This document shows positions 7,590 through 15,739 of a stretch of 39,604 bases of DNA, piece after piece. The notes beneath the pieces are model-generated. The model had not been told where the DNA came from. It did no database searches and saw only the letters and a list, made by a program, of their open reading frames with translations. Both the position numbers and the translations under genes were made by a program. Source of the stretch: Burkholderiales bacterium (lineage in GTDB: Bacteria; Pseudomonadota; Gammaproteobacteria; Burkholderiales; JAEUMW01); contig JAEUMX010000300.1 in the NCBI GenBank assembly GCA_016791285.1, positions 1-39,604 of the forward strand, given 5' to 3'. How positions within the stretch are numbered: position 1 is the stretch's first letter; each line of letters begins with the position of its first letter.

Positions 7590-8858
7590 GTGCCACGCTT
7601 CGAACACCTGTTCGGCCCCGCCAATCCCGCGACCCTGCAGGCATACAGTGTTCAGGCCGGGGCGCTTGTGCTGCTAGGCGACGGTGCGACGGCAAGAACG
7701 TTGTCGGAACGCGTTGTGGCCGGGCTCGAAGCAGCGTTAGGTCCGGAGCATGTTGAAGTCATGGCTGCAAGAGTCGGTTTCGCCCAAGCGCTATGCGCCA
7801 ACTCCGACCCTGACGCCGCCCGGCGCATTTTGGATGAGGTCATCCCTCGCGCTGAAGCTCGCCTCGGACACGCTCATCAGGTCACGCTTAAGGCAAGACT
7901 GTGCCTCGCTTCGTGCCTACACGAATGGAACGACCGCGCGGGGGAACGCACGATATTGGAAGAAGTAGTCGCCGCACGGGAGATATCGCTCGGGAAGGAC
8001 CATCCCGACGTGCTCCGTGCGAAGCTATCTCTGGCGCAATGCCTTTTCGCGCTTGACCAATTCGAACGTTCGAGCGAAGTGGCAAGGCAGCTCATTCCGC
8101 TTGCTGAAGTTCGCTTCGGGCAGACGGACCCGTTCACCATGATGTCGAAGAGCTGCTTCGCAATGGCTATTGGGATGATCGCCGAGAATAGATTCTGGGC
8201 GAAAGATTACCCGCGTGCCATCGAACTCCTGCAGGAAATGATTCCAGTTGCCGAGGCGGCACTCGGAAGGGAGCACGGGATTACCGTGAACGCGAAGCTC
8301 CGTCTGGCTCTTGCCCTCAACGCTCAAGGACGGATTGCGGATACCTGCGATTACCTGACGGACGTTCTCGCAGTTCTCCGACAGCAGCTCGAGCCCACAC
8401 ACGACATCATGACACTGGAGGTCAGTCTAGCCCAGGCGCTCAATGCGGCAGGACACCATGGACCAGCGAAAGAGCTTATGATCAAGACCCTAGCGGCTGC
8501 GGAGGCTAGCCTCGGTCCAACGCACCGAACGGCTCTTAACGCGAAGTATTCCCTCGCGCTCAGCCTCCATGCGTTAGGCCAGTGTCGTGAAGCGTGCAAA
8601 CACCTGGAGGAGTTGCTCGCGGCGAACAGGGCTGCCCTTGGAGCGGAGCATCCAGACACGATTCAGGCGGCGAGGTGCCTGTTTATCTCGCTCTGGGAAG
8701 CGGGCGATCTGCAGGCATGCAGACAGACCTTCTTTGACCACTTCCAAGATCTTAGTCGACGCGATCCGCACACGTTAACGCAGATCGACAAGGACATCCG
8801 TTCGAGGATTCTCAGCCAGACTGACTGGCTGCTGGATCTGGATCAGGCGAGGAGGTGA
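7590..8858 (+). CDS. TPR-repeat protein, 3' part of the frameshifted TIR-NB-ARC-TPR gene
   Basis: 422 residues of kinesin-light-chain-like tetratricopeptide repeats with a period of about 42 residues. Each repeat shows a leucine- and alanine-rich helix pair ending in a variant of E-x-x-L-G-x-x-H (for example LGPEHVEV, LGHAHQVT, LGKDHPDV, LGREHGIT, LGPTHRTA, LGAEHPDT). The same frame is open back to about 7404 and continues the repeats of the upstream frame, so the ATG at 7590 is only the first convenient start, not a true gene start. In the intact gene the whole protein would be about 1100 residues. The repeats would bind the activating ligand; which ligand cannot be told. Confidence 0.75.
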   Translation: MPRFEHLFGPANPATLQAYSVQAGALVLLGDGATARTLSERVVAGLEAALGPEHVEVMAARVGFAQALCANSDPDAARRILDEVIPRAEARLGHAHQVTLKARLCLASCLHEWNDRAGERTILEEVVAAREISLGKDHPDVLRAKLSLAQCLFALDQFERSSEVARQLIPLAEVRFGQTDPFTMMSKSCFAMAIGMIAENRFWAKDYPRAIELLQEMIPVAEAALGREHGITVNAKLRLALALNAQGRIADTCDYLTDVLAVLRQQLEPTHDIMTLEVSLAQALNAAGHHGPAKELMIKTLAAAEASLGPTHRTALNAKYSLALSLHALGQCREACKHLEELLAANRAALGAEHPDTIQAARCLFISLWEAGDLQACRQTFFDHFQDLSRRDPHTLTQIDKDIRSRILSQTDWLLDLDQARR

Positions 8859-8902
8859 CCCGTAGGTTTGCGTATGCTCGCTGCTCCGCGCCTTCGGCCT
8901 TC

Positions 8903-8931
8903 ACAAGTCTAAGTTCCTCTCTCCGACTTGT
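8903..8931. terminator. Possible bidirectional hairpin between convergent genes
   Basis: A perfect 7-bp inverted repeat, ACAAGTC and GACTTGT, with a 15-base loop lies in the 80-base gap between the TPR gene end and the convergent luxR end. It may end transcription from both sides, but the stem is short and no clear T run follows it. Confidence 0.3.
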
Positions 8932-8938
8932 CGTACCT

Positions 8939-9718
8939 TCACCGTATCAACCCCGCCTGCACCGCCCGCGCGATCGCCTGACCACGGGTGCGAACGCCAA
9001 ACTTCCGCTTGACCGAAGCGATGTGAAAGTTGGCGGTGCTTTCGCTGATCCCCAGCTCGCGCGCAATCTGCTTCGACGAGCGGCCGCGGGCTGCGAGCGA
9101 GAGTACCTCGAGCTCCCGTCTGCTGACCTCCGGAAGCGCCATGTCGAACTTGACGCGCGGGTTGCGCAGGTTGTGGAAGAACCACTCGTGAAAGAAGCTC
9201 GCGAACAGATGTGCCTTCCCCACCGCGAGCTGCAACTTGCCGTTGTCGAGCAGTGCGTCGCGGCTCGAGTTCACCCCGAACATCGCGTTCTCCCCGGCGG
9301 CACTTCTCAATAGGAACGCGATCCCGCTGCGAAGTCCGTACCTCGCGCCGTCCTTCAGGAAGGCATCCGCCCTCGGTCCGTAGCTCCGCCGCGATTCCCA
9401 AAGAAACGGCGTCACGTGACTAAGGCAGGTCTGAACGCGTGGGTCGACCTCGATGTATGACATGCGGTCGTAGCGCTCGACCCACTCGGCTGGCATCGAC
9501 GTAACCACGGCAACATCCGGGTCGTCCTGGTCGTTCGGGATGAGCGCGCCGTAGACGAAGGTGTCGAAGCCGATATCGCGGACGATTTCGGAAACAGCCG
9601 TGACCAGCTCGTCCCCCGTCTTGGCTCGACGCAGCGACGCAATGAACTCGGGAACGTAACCCAGATTGATCCGGGGTTCGATCCCTACCAGTTTTGCCAG
9701 GTGTAGGTTCCTGAACAT
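8939..9718 (-). CDS. LuxR-family quorum-sensing regulator (solo)
   Basis: 259 residues from the ATG at 9718, chosen because GAGGA lies about 11 bases upstream and the length fits the family; longer in-frame starts exist. Residues 20-180 form the autoinducer-binding domain. All six positions conserved in AHL receptors appear present with TraR-like spacing: W79, Y83, D92, P93, W107 and a glycine in GLRSG. Residues 196-259 are the LuxR helix-turn-helix (SRRELEVLSLAARGRSSKQI, ISESTANFHIASVKRKFGV). It is divergent from the virB operon with about 140 bases between, so it probably controls conjugation in response to acyl-homoserine lactone. No luxI lies in the window, so the signal comes from elsewhere in the cell or from neighbours. 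The target is inferred from position. Confidence 0.85.
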   Translation of the reverse strand: MFRNLHLAKLVGIEPRINLGYVPEFIASLRRAKTGDELVTAVSEIVRDIGFDTFVYGALIPNDQDDPDVAVVTSMPAEWVERYDRMSYIEVDPRVQTCLSHVTPFLWESRRSYGPRADAFLKDGARYGLRSGIAFLLRSAAGENAMFGVNSSRDALLDNGKLQLAVGKAHLFASFFHEWFFHNLRNPRVKFDMALPEVSRRELEVLSLAARGRSSKQIARELGISESTANFHIASVKRKFGVRTRGQAIARAVQAGLIR

Positions 9719-9753
9719 ATGCCTATAGTCCTCAACGTCAATACTGCTCGACG

Positions 9754-9763
9754 GATCTGCACA
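9754..9763. promoter_or_regulatory. Half-site resembling a TraR (tra box) operator
   Basis: On the minus strand these bases read TGTGCAGATC, identical to one arm of the TraR tra box palindrome. The other arm is not conserved. It lies upstream of the luxR start and upstream of virB2. Treat as a weak candidate regulator site. Confidence 0.25.
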
Positions 9764-9860
9764 CATGTTCTTGTCAATGTACTTCAGCACAGGCAACGCT
9801 CGTGTCCCAAGCAAGCTGACAGACGGATCACAAATTCGACGTGCGCGACAAGTCTGGGCG

Positions 9861-10157
9861 ATGGGTGGTCCTCCTGGGGGATATGGGCGGCTGGTGCCGT
9901 TTGTGACCGCGCTGATTCTGCTCATGTTCTGCGAACCAAGCTACGCGCAAGCGTTCGGGAAAATCGACTCCGCACTGCAGACGCTGGTCAATTTCATGAC
10001 CGGCAACACGGGGCGCCTACTCGGCATTCTGGGCGTTGCCGGTCTCGGCGTCGCAGCCTGGTTCGGGCGGCTTAGCTACTGGCGCGCTGGTGAAATCATC
10101 CTCGGAATCGCCATCGTCTTTGGTGCCGCCGAGATCGTGGATCTCTTCGCGCGATGA
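9861..10157 (+). CDS. virB2: VirB2-like major pilin of the type IV secretion system
   Basis: 98 residues from the ATG at 9861; the longer frame upstream overlaps the luxR promoter region and has no pilin features. A signal peptide (hydrophobic LVPFVTALILLMFC, cleavage likely after PSYA) is followed by two hydrophobic helices, LLGILGVAGLGVAAWF and IILGIAIVFGAAEIV, separated by a short polar loop, the standard VirB2 layout. The processed subunit forms the conjugative pilus. First gene of the operon; its stop overlaps the virB3 start (ATGA). No convincing Shine-Dalgarno sequence is visible before this start, so the start is less certain than the gene. Confidence 0.8.
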   Translation: MGGPPGGYGRLVPFVTALILLMFCEPSYAQAFGKIDSALQTLVNFMTGNTGRLLGILGVAGLGVAAWFGRLSYWRAGEIILGIAIVFGAAEIVDLFAR

Positions 10158-10465
10158 CGCACAACACCGAGCGCGCCCCGCTTTCTGACGAGACAGATCC
10201 GGTCTTCCTCGGATTGACACGGCCAGCGATGTTCCTCGGCGTCACGCACTCGTTCTTCGTGATCAATCTGATTGTCTGCTTGATCGGATTCCTCGCGGCC
10301 CATTCCTGGCTAGCACTCTTCCTCGCGCTGCCGATTCACGGTCTCGGCTATCTCGCATGCCTCCACGAGCCGCACATCTTCGACCTGGCCTACACGCGAG
10401 CTTCGAGGTGCAGCCGCTGTGTCAACCGGCGCTTCTGGGGCACATCCAGCTATGACCTTTCTTGA
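10154..10465 (+). CDS. virB3: VirB3-like inner-membrane protein
   Basis: 103 residues with the VirB3 signature: a short N-terminal region FLGLTRPAMFLGV, then two close hydrophobic segments (FFVINLIVCLIGFLAAH and WLALFLALPIHGLGYLA), then a C-terminal part with the conserved HEPHIFDL. VirB3 is an inner-membrane subunit working next to VirB4 in pilus assembly. It overlaps virB2 by four bases and runs 14 bases into virB4, so the three are translationally coupled. Confidence 0.85.
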   Translation: MTHNTERAPLSDETDPVFLGLTRPAMFLGVTHSFFVINLIVCLIGFLAAHSWLALFLALPIHGLGYLACLHEPHIFDLAYTRASRCSRCVNRRFWGTSSYDLS

Positions 10466-12872
10466 CGTGTCGCTGTCCCCTCCCCGCCCCCGCTTGGCTG
10501 ACGTAGCGAAGCGCGAAGTCCCGGCGAGCGCGCATATCCCGTACGCCTGCCACTACGACGCGGAGACGCTGCTCACCAAGCAGGAGGATCTACTCCAGGT
10601 CATCGAGATTCGAGGACTGCCGTTCGAGACCGCCGACGAGGACCTGCTCGTCTTGCGCAAGAACCTCCGTAATGCGCTGCTGCGAAGTGCCGCGGACAGT
10701 CGCTTTGCGGTCTACGTGCACACCATCCGGCATAAGCTGGCCGTCTATCCAGAAGGCGCAATGCCTCACGGCTTCGCCTCGGAGCTTGACCGACGGTGGC
10801 GCGGGAAGCTCGTGTCTACGCGGAAGTTCGCCAACGCTTTCTATGTCACTTTGCTTCGCAGGGCACCGTCGGAGGCTATTGCTGAAACGCGGCAATGGGT
10901 CGCCCGCCTGTCACACGGCGCAAACAGAACGGAGCGACGGGCCGCACTTCGTAACGCACACAAGGAGCTGCAGGCGGTGTCGCAGCGATTCCTCGCGTCG
11001 CTCCACGACTACCGGCCGCGCCTCCTGGGCCTGGTTCGCGAGCGTGGCTGGACCTATTCGGAACCCTCGCGTTTCCTGGGACGGATCATCAACCTGGAAG
11101 ACCGTCCGGTCCTGCTGCCGACGATGGACCTCTCGAAGTATCTGCCGTGGCGGCGCATCTACTTCGGTCGGGATGCACTCGAGGTTGCCGGGGGCCCGCA
11201 AGCGCCGGCCAAGCTCGCCGCCCTCGTCTCGATCAAGGAGTACGGTCCGGAAACCCACGCCGGGCTGCTCGACCGTTTCCTTCAGATCCCGCGGGAACTC
11301 GTCATCACGCAGTCGTTCGTGTTCGAGGACCGGCAGGCCGCGCTCGCCCGGATGCAGATGCAGCAGCGGCGAATGGTGCAGACGGAGGATCTCGCCGCCA
11401 GCCAGGTGAGCGAGATCGACCAGGCGCTGGATGATGCGACGTCGGGCTATACCGCCTTCGGCCATCATCATCTAACCGTTCTGTGCGTCGAACCCTCGCT
11501 CGCTGATCTCGACAAGGCCGTCGCCGACGTGGAAGCGGCGCTGGTCGATATCGGGATCGTTTCCGTCCGCGAAGACCTCAACCTGGAGGCCGCGTTCTGG
11601 GCGCAGCTGCCGGGCAACTTCCCCTATATCGCTCGCAGCGCGCTCATCAGCACGGCGAACTTCGCCGGTTTCGCGTCGCTCCACAACTACCCGCTCGGAC
11701 AAGCGTCCGGCAACCACTGGGGACCCGCGGTCACGCTGCTCGAAACAGTGTCCGGCACGCCCTACTTCTTCAATTGGCACCGTGGCGAAGTGGGTCACAC
11801 ACTCCTCATCGGACCGACGGGTGCCGGCAAGAGTGTGGCCATGAACTTCCTGCTCGCCCAGAGCGCGAAGTTCCAACCACGCGTGTTCTATTTCGACAAG
11901 GATCACGGCGCCGAAATCTTCATTCGCGCCCTCGGCGGGACATACACCAATCTTGGTGGTCAGGATGCAGGCTTCAATCCGCTGCAGCTTCCCGATACGC
12001 CGTTCAATCGCGCTTTTCTGGACCAGTGGTTAACCGCGCTGGTGGCGGCCTTCGGCGCACCTCTGACGGCGGAAGAGTCGATGGCGATCAGCCAGGCGGT
12101 CGATGGTAACTACTCGTTGCCCCTGTCGCTGCGAACACTGGAAAACGTGGCACCCTTTCTTGGCATGGCGGGCCCCGGCACCCTCGCCGGCCGACTGTCC
12201 ACGTGGCACGGCAGCGGCACTCGGTCTAAGCTCTTCGGTGCGCGCGAGGATCAGCTTTATCTGGACGGCCGGCTTTTCGGTTTCGAAATGGGCGAGATTC
12301 TGGACGATCCCGTTTCGCTCGCGCCCGCCTTGCTCTATCTCTTCCACCGCATCGAGATGCAGCTCGACGGTACGCCGACCATCATCGTACTGGAGGAAGG
12401 GTGGAAGCTGCTGGACACCGCGATCTTCGCGCCGCAGATCAAGGACTGGTTGCAGACGCTGCGCAAACTGAACGCGCTCGTCGTCTTCGTCACGCCCAAC
12501 ATCGAGACCGCGATCGACTCCTCGATCGGCGACACGCTCGTCCAGCAGGCTGCCACGAGCATCTTCCTGCCCAACTACAAGGCGAGCCACAAGCACTACT
12601 GCGAGGCGTTCAAGCTCTCGGACCGGGAATACGAGATCGTGCGCAATCTCGAGCCCGAGAGTCGGTGCTTCCTGGTCAAGCATGGCGTGGAATCGGTCGT
12701 CGCCAAGCTCGATTTATCCGGGCTCGAGGATCTTATTCCGGTGCTCTCGGGCACCGCAGAGAACGTCCACCTCCTCCATGAGATTCTCGCGGAGGAAGGC
12801 GACGACCCCTCAGTCTGGTTGCCCATCTTCATGAGGAGGGTCAAAAATGCGAACGCTGTCACGACTGGTTAA
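10452..12872 (+). CDS. virB4: VirB4 ATPase of the type IV secretion system
   Basis: 806 residues from the ATG at 10452 (MTFLDVSLS); a frame-compatible start 33 bases earlier lies deeper in virB3 and is less likely. The N-terminal CagE/TrbE/VirB domain is followed by the ATPase domain with Walker A GPTGAGKS at about 454-461 and Walker B TIIVLEEGWKLLD. Full length for the family. VirB4 energises pilus biogenesis and substrate transfer at the inner-membrane base. The stop at 12872 lies beyond the virB5 start at 12847, a 26-base overlap. Confidence 0.92.
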   Translation: MTFLDVSLSPPRPRLADVAKREVPASAHIPYACHYDAETLLTKQEDLLQVIEIRGLPFETADEDLLVLRKNLRNALLRSAADSRFAVYVHTIRHKLAVYPEGAMPHGFASELDRRWRGKLVSTRKFANAFYVTLLRRAPSEAIAETRQWVARLSHGANRTERRAALRNAHKELQAVSQRFLASLHDYRPRLLGLVRERGWTYSEPSRFLGRIINLEDRPVLLPTMDLSKYLPWRRIYFGRDALEVAGGPQAPAKLAALVSIKEYGPETHAGLLDRFLQIPRELVITQSFVFEDRQAALARMQMQQRRMVQTEDLAASQVSEIDQALDDATSGYTAFGHHHLTVLCVEPSLADLDKAVADVEAALVDIGIVSVREDLNLEAAFWAQLPGNFPYIARSALISTANFAGFASLHNYPLGQASGNHWGPAVTLLETVSGTPYFFNWHRGEVGHTLLIGPTGAGKSVAMNFLLAQSAKFQPRVFYFDKDHGAEIFIRALGGTYTNLGGQDAGFNPLQLPDTPFNRAFLDQWLTALVAAFGAPLTAEESMAISQAVDGNYSLPLSLRTLENVAPFLGMAGPGTLAGRLSTWHGSGTRSKLFGAREDQLYLDGRLFGFEMGEILDDPVSLAPALLYLFHRIEMQLDGTPTIIVLEEGWKLLDTAIFAPQIKDWLQTLRKLNALVVFVTPNIETAIDSSIGDTLVQQAATSIFLPNYKASHKHYCEAFKLSDREYEIVRNLEPESRCFLVKHGVESVVAKLDLSGLEDLIPVLSGTAENVHLLHEILAEEGDDPSVWLPIFMRRVKNANAVTTG

Positions 12873-13563
12873 GCTCGCCTCCTGCGCCACCTTCTCCATC
12901 GCGCTGCCGGCGCAGGCGCAGTGGGCGGTCGTCGATGTCTCGGCCCAGATGCAATGGCCGACGCAAATCCGCACGATGATCGAACAGTACAACACGCTCC
13001 GCGCCCAATTCGACAAACTCGCGGAACAGGTCAGGGAGACAACCCGCATCAATGAACAGATCACCGGCGTCACCGGAAAGGCGTGGCTCGCCAATGGCAT
13101 CGTCGAGCAAGCGGAGCGTCGCTGGCTGCCCACCTCCTGGCAGGATGTCATTGCCATGCAGAAGGAGGGTCTCAATCCGGGCCGTTACCTGGATCGGCTG
13201 AAGTGGTACGAGGAGCGGCTGAAGACGATCGACGCCAAGCTCGTCGTCCCCGGCGTCCCCGGCCACCGCGCAAATTGGAACTACCAGCTTTCCAGCGACA
13301 ACACTCGTGCCGCGTTGGCGGCTGCCGAGGGGCTCTTCGACCAGCTCGGCAAGCGTCTGCGCAACGTCGAAGCGCTCAACGAGCAGATCGAGCGGTCCGA
13401 CTCGCTCAAGCAGGCGGTAGACCTCAACAGCCGCATGCTCGCGGAACAGAGCTTCATTTCCATCGAGCTCGCCCGCCTTCAGAGCATGCAGCTCATGCTC
13501 GCCGCGACTGCACAGAACGGCACCAACGCGGGCACCGCGACGCGGGCCGAGTTCCTGAAGTAA
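12847..13563 (+). CDS. virB5: VirB5-like minor pilin
   Basis: 238 residues. A strong ribosome site, AGGAGGGT, sits just before the ATG inside the end of virB4. Signal peptide with likely cleavage after PAQA (about residue 24). The mature part is alpha-helical, with QYNTLRAQFDKLAEQV and a C-terminal coiled-coil-like stretch ending RLQSMQLMLAATAQN, typical of VirB5/TraC. These proteins cap the pilus and help contact the recipient. Confidence 0.85.
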   Translation: MRTLSRLVKLASCATFSIALPAQAQWAVVDVSAQMQWPTQIRTMIEQYNTLRAQFDKLAEQVRETTRINEQITGVTGKAWLANGIVEQAERRWLPTSWQDVIAMQKEGLNPGRYLDRLKWYEERLKTIDAKLVVPGVPGHRANWNYQLSSDNTRAALAAAEGLFDQLGKRLRNVEALNEQIERSDSLKQAVDLNSRMLAEQSFISIELARLQSMQLMLAATAQNGTNAGTATRAEFLK

Positions 13564-13577
13564 CGAAGGAGATTCGC

Positions 13578-13718
13578 ATGAGATCGGTACTCATCATCGC
13601 AGTTCTTCTGGCGCTCAACGGGTGCAACCCGGCGAATCACCGCCCGCCGCCTTGCGCAGGGCTCGGCTCCGGTCCATGCGGTCCCGAGCGACCTGCGAAC
13701 GGGATGTGGCAAGCATGA
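13578..13718 (+). CDS. Small lipoprotein, VirB7- or entry-exclusion-like (46 aa)
   Basis: 46 residues preceded by GAAGGAG at the right distance. The lipobox ALNGC places the lipidated cysteine at position 16. Two more cysteines follow (26 and 34) in a proline- and glycine-rich tail. Size fits VirB7, the outer-membrane lipoprotein that stabilises VirB9; the position between virB5 and virB6 is where pKM101-type systems carry eex. The sequence alone cannot decide between these. The stop overlaps the next start. Confidence 0.6.
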   Translation: MRSVLIIAVLLALNGCNPANHRPPPCAGLGSGPCGPERPANGMWQA

Positions 13719-14020
13719 AGCGCGTACTCATCATCTCCCTGCTCGCGATAGTTGCCTGCGCGCCGCAGGATGACAACCCCCTGATCGCGGCAAGCGACGA
13801 TCAGTTCGTCAAGGCGATCGGCAACCTCCCCTTCCTGGGCTGTGAGAGCGTGCTGTTCGCGCAAGGCGTCACTCCTAGAAGCGAAACGCAGCGCGAATCC
13901 TGCGAGCGAGGTCTGCAGAAGCGTGCCGCCGAGGCGGGGATTCCAAGAGCCGTGACCTCGGCACACATTGCAGACCCGCGCGTGAAAGTGCGATACGAGA
14001 AACTCGTCAAGCGTCAATGA
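13715..14020 (+). CDS. Lipoprotein of the virB operon, possible entry-exclusion factor
   Basis: 101 residues beginning at the ATG that overlaps the preceding stop (ATGA). Signal peptide MKRVLIISLLAIVACAP with lipidated Cys15. The mature part has two further cysteines (LPFLGCESV and ESCERGL), which could form a disulfide in the periplasm, and ends in a basic tail. I do not recognise the family. Its place between virB5 and virB6 and its lipoprotein nature make it a candidate entry-exclusion protein or a VirB7 partner. Longer in-frame starts upstream would lie within the preceding lipoprotein gene and lack the signal peptide at the N-terminus. Confidence 0.6.
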   Translation: MKRVLIISLLAIVACAPQDDNPLIAASDDQFVKAIGNLPFLGCESVLFAQGVTPRSETQRESCERGLQKRAAEAGIPRAVTSAHIADPRVKVRYEKLVKRQ

Positions 14021-14024
14021 CCCA

Positions 14025-15014
14025 ATGGCGAACTTCGTCGTTGACACTCTGCAGCTTGTCGACACGACGGTGAAGTCCTACACGGTCTCGGCTTGGAGCG
14101 ACGTGGCGGCGGCGAACGCCAACTCCCTGCGCCTGATGCTCATCCTCTATGTCGCCCTGTTCGGCGTGCTCGTCTGGTATGGCGCGCTCCGACTGTCGAT
14201 GGGTCAGGTCGTCCAGCACATGGTCACGGCCATGATGGTGTTCGTGCTCGCCACGAGTTGGGGCGCATTCGCCACGCTCTTCTACGATGTGTTCACCCAT
14301 GCGCCCGACGCCCTATCCGGAGCGCTGGCCGGCGGTGGCAACAGCGCCAGTGATGCTCTGGGGCGGGTGTTCGATCAGGGCATCGAGGCAGCTAAAGTCG
14401 TGTGGCAGCAGGCCGGACCCACCGATCTCACGCTTGCTCTTGTCGGCGCGACCGTCTTCATCGGCACGGTGCTGATGACCGGCGCGGCACTGGTTCTGAT
14501 CATCCTGGCAAAGCTTGCGATGGCGGTGCTGCTCGCGCTCGGACCGCTATTCATCATGCTCTACCTGTTCCGATCGACTCGCGGTTTCTTCGAAGGCTGG
14601 ATCCGACAGCTCGCGAACTTCTCGCTCCTGATCGTCCTGACCTTCGGCGTGCTGGCACTTCTCCTCAAGATCATCGAGCCGACCACGGCGGCATTTGCGA
14701 CGAAGGGCGCGGGGGTCCAGTTGCGCGATACCGCGCAATATCTGCTGCTTGCCGTGATTGGTGGGTTCCTGTTTGCGTTGATGCCAGGCTTCGCGGCCGG
14801 TGTCGTCGGTGGCTTCGCTCTGCACGCATCGTCTGCGCTCGGCGCTGCGGCCGCTCCCATCCGAGCTATGCGTCAGGAGGCTGGCGCACTTGCCGGCGAC
14901 TGGATGAACCGCGCCGCAGGCTTGCGGACTTGGCAGCGCAGTCTCAGCTACCGCAGCGGTGCAGCCGTCAGCCGCGGCGGACGAGCGCTCTACTCGCGGC
15001 TCCGCAGGCGGTGA
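14025..15014 (+). CDS. virB6: VirB6-like polytopic membrane protein
   Basis: 329 residues with several hydrophobic segments (about 38-55, 66-85, 140-185, 198-216, 240-268) and the VirB6/TrbL core around LAKLAMAVLLALGPLFIMLY and GWIRQLANF. VirB6 forms part of the inner-membrane channel. The C-terminal 60 residues are basic and cytoplasmic. Start ATG lies four bases after the lipoprotein stop; its own stop overlaps the virB8 start (TGATG). Confidence 0.88.
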   Translation: MANFVVDTLQLVDTTVKSYTVSAWSDVAAANANSLRLMLILYVALFGVLVWYGALRLSMGQVVQHMVTAMMVFVLATSWGAFATLFYDVFTHAPDALSGALAGGGNSASDALGRVFDQGIEAAKVVWQQAGPTDLTLALVGATVFIGTVLMTGAALVLIILAKLAMAVLLALGPLFIMLYLFRSTRGFFEGWIRQLANFSLLIVLTFGVLALLLKIIEPTTAAFATKGAGVQLRDTAQYLLLAVIGGFLFALMPGFAAGVVGGFALHASSALGAAAAPIRAMRQEAGALAGDWMNRAAGLRTWQRSLSYRSGAAVSRGGRALYSRLRRR

Positions 15015-15739
15015 TGATGGCAGCCCGCGGAAAGATGGAGGTTGCGCCCGAGCATGCGAGCAGCAATGGAACCGACGCCCATTCGACCGCAGTCGGCGAT
15101 GCCACGGTGGAGGACTGGTTCTATGACCGCTACCAATCCGCGCGCATCAATGGCAATCGCTGGTTCGTCGTCGCCATTCTCTTCGGCATGCTCGCCTCCC
15201 TGGCCGTGGCGGCGGTGATTGTGTTGACGCCGCTAAAGACGGTTCAGCCCTACGTGGTCGAGGTCAACAACGCGTCGGGCGAGGTACGCACGCTGAAAGC
15301 CATGGATGCCGATGAGCTCACGCCGAGCGATGCGGTGATCAAGTCCTTCCTCGCCAGGTACGTCATCGCGCGCGAAACCTACGATCCCCAGGACCTCAGA
15401 GAGAACTACCAGGCAGTGCGGCTTCTATCGGACCCTGCCGAGGGCCTGCGCGTCGATGCCCAGCTTGGTCCAACCAATATGGCGAGCCCTCTCAATCGAT
15501 ACCAGAACCACACCGTCCGAGCCGTCAGAGTGAAGTCCGTGTCGTTCCTCAATCGGCGCACGGCCCAGGTGCGCTTCGCCTCGACGGAGACGGCGCGGAC
15601 TGCCAAGAAGGAGGAGACATGGGTCGCGATCGTGTCGTTCCGCTTCGTCAACCTGCCGGAGACCGAGGAGGAGCGATTTATCAATCCACTCGGATTTCAG
15701 GTGACGGCCTACCGCGTCGACCAGGAGCTCGTGCAGTGA
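15014..15739 (+). CDS. virB8: VirB8-like bitopic assembly factor
   Basis: About 241 residues from the ATG overlapping the virB6 stop; an alternative ATG is three bases on. A cytoplasmic N-terminus (WFYDRYQSARINGNRWFV) leads into one transmembrane helix (about 50-72), followed by a periplasmic domain with the NTF2-like VirB8 fold (TPLKTVQPYVVEVN, YVIARETYDPQDL, NPLGFQVTAYRVDQEL). VirB8 nucleates assembly of the secretion channel and contacts VirB9 and VirB10. The stop overlaps the GTG start of virB9. Confidence 0.9.
   Translation: MMAARGKMEVAPEHASSNGTDAHSTAVGDATVEDWFYDRYQSARINGNRWFVVAILFGMLASLAVAAVIVLTPLKTVQPYVVEVNNASGEVRTLKAMDADELTPSDAVIKSFLARYVIARETYDPQDLRENYQAVRLLSDPAEGLRVDAQLGPTNMASPLNRYQNHTVRAVRVKSVSFLNRRTAQVRFASTETARTAKKEETWVAIVSFRFVNLPETEEERFINPLGFQVTAYRVDQELVQ

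Noticed and set aside
9765..9860. N-terminal extension of virB2 from 9765
   Set aside because: It would put 32 unconserved residues before the signal peptide and overlap the luxR upstream region.
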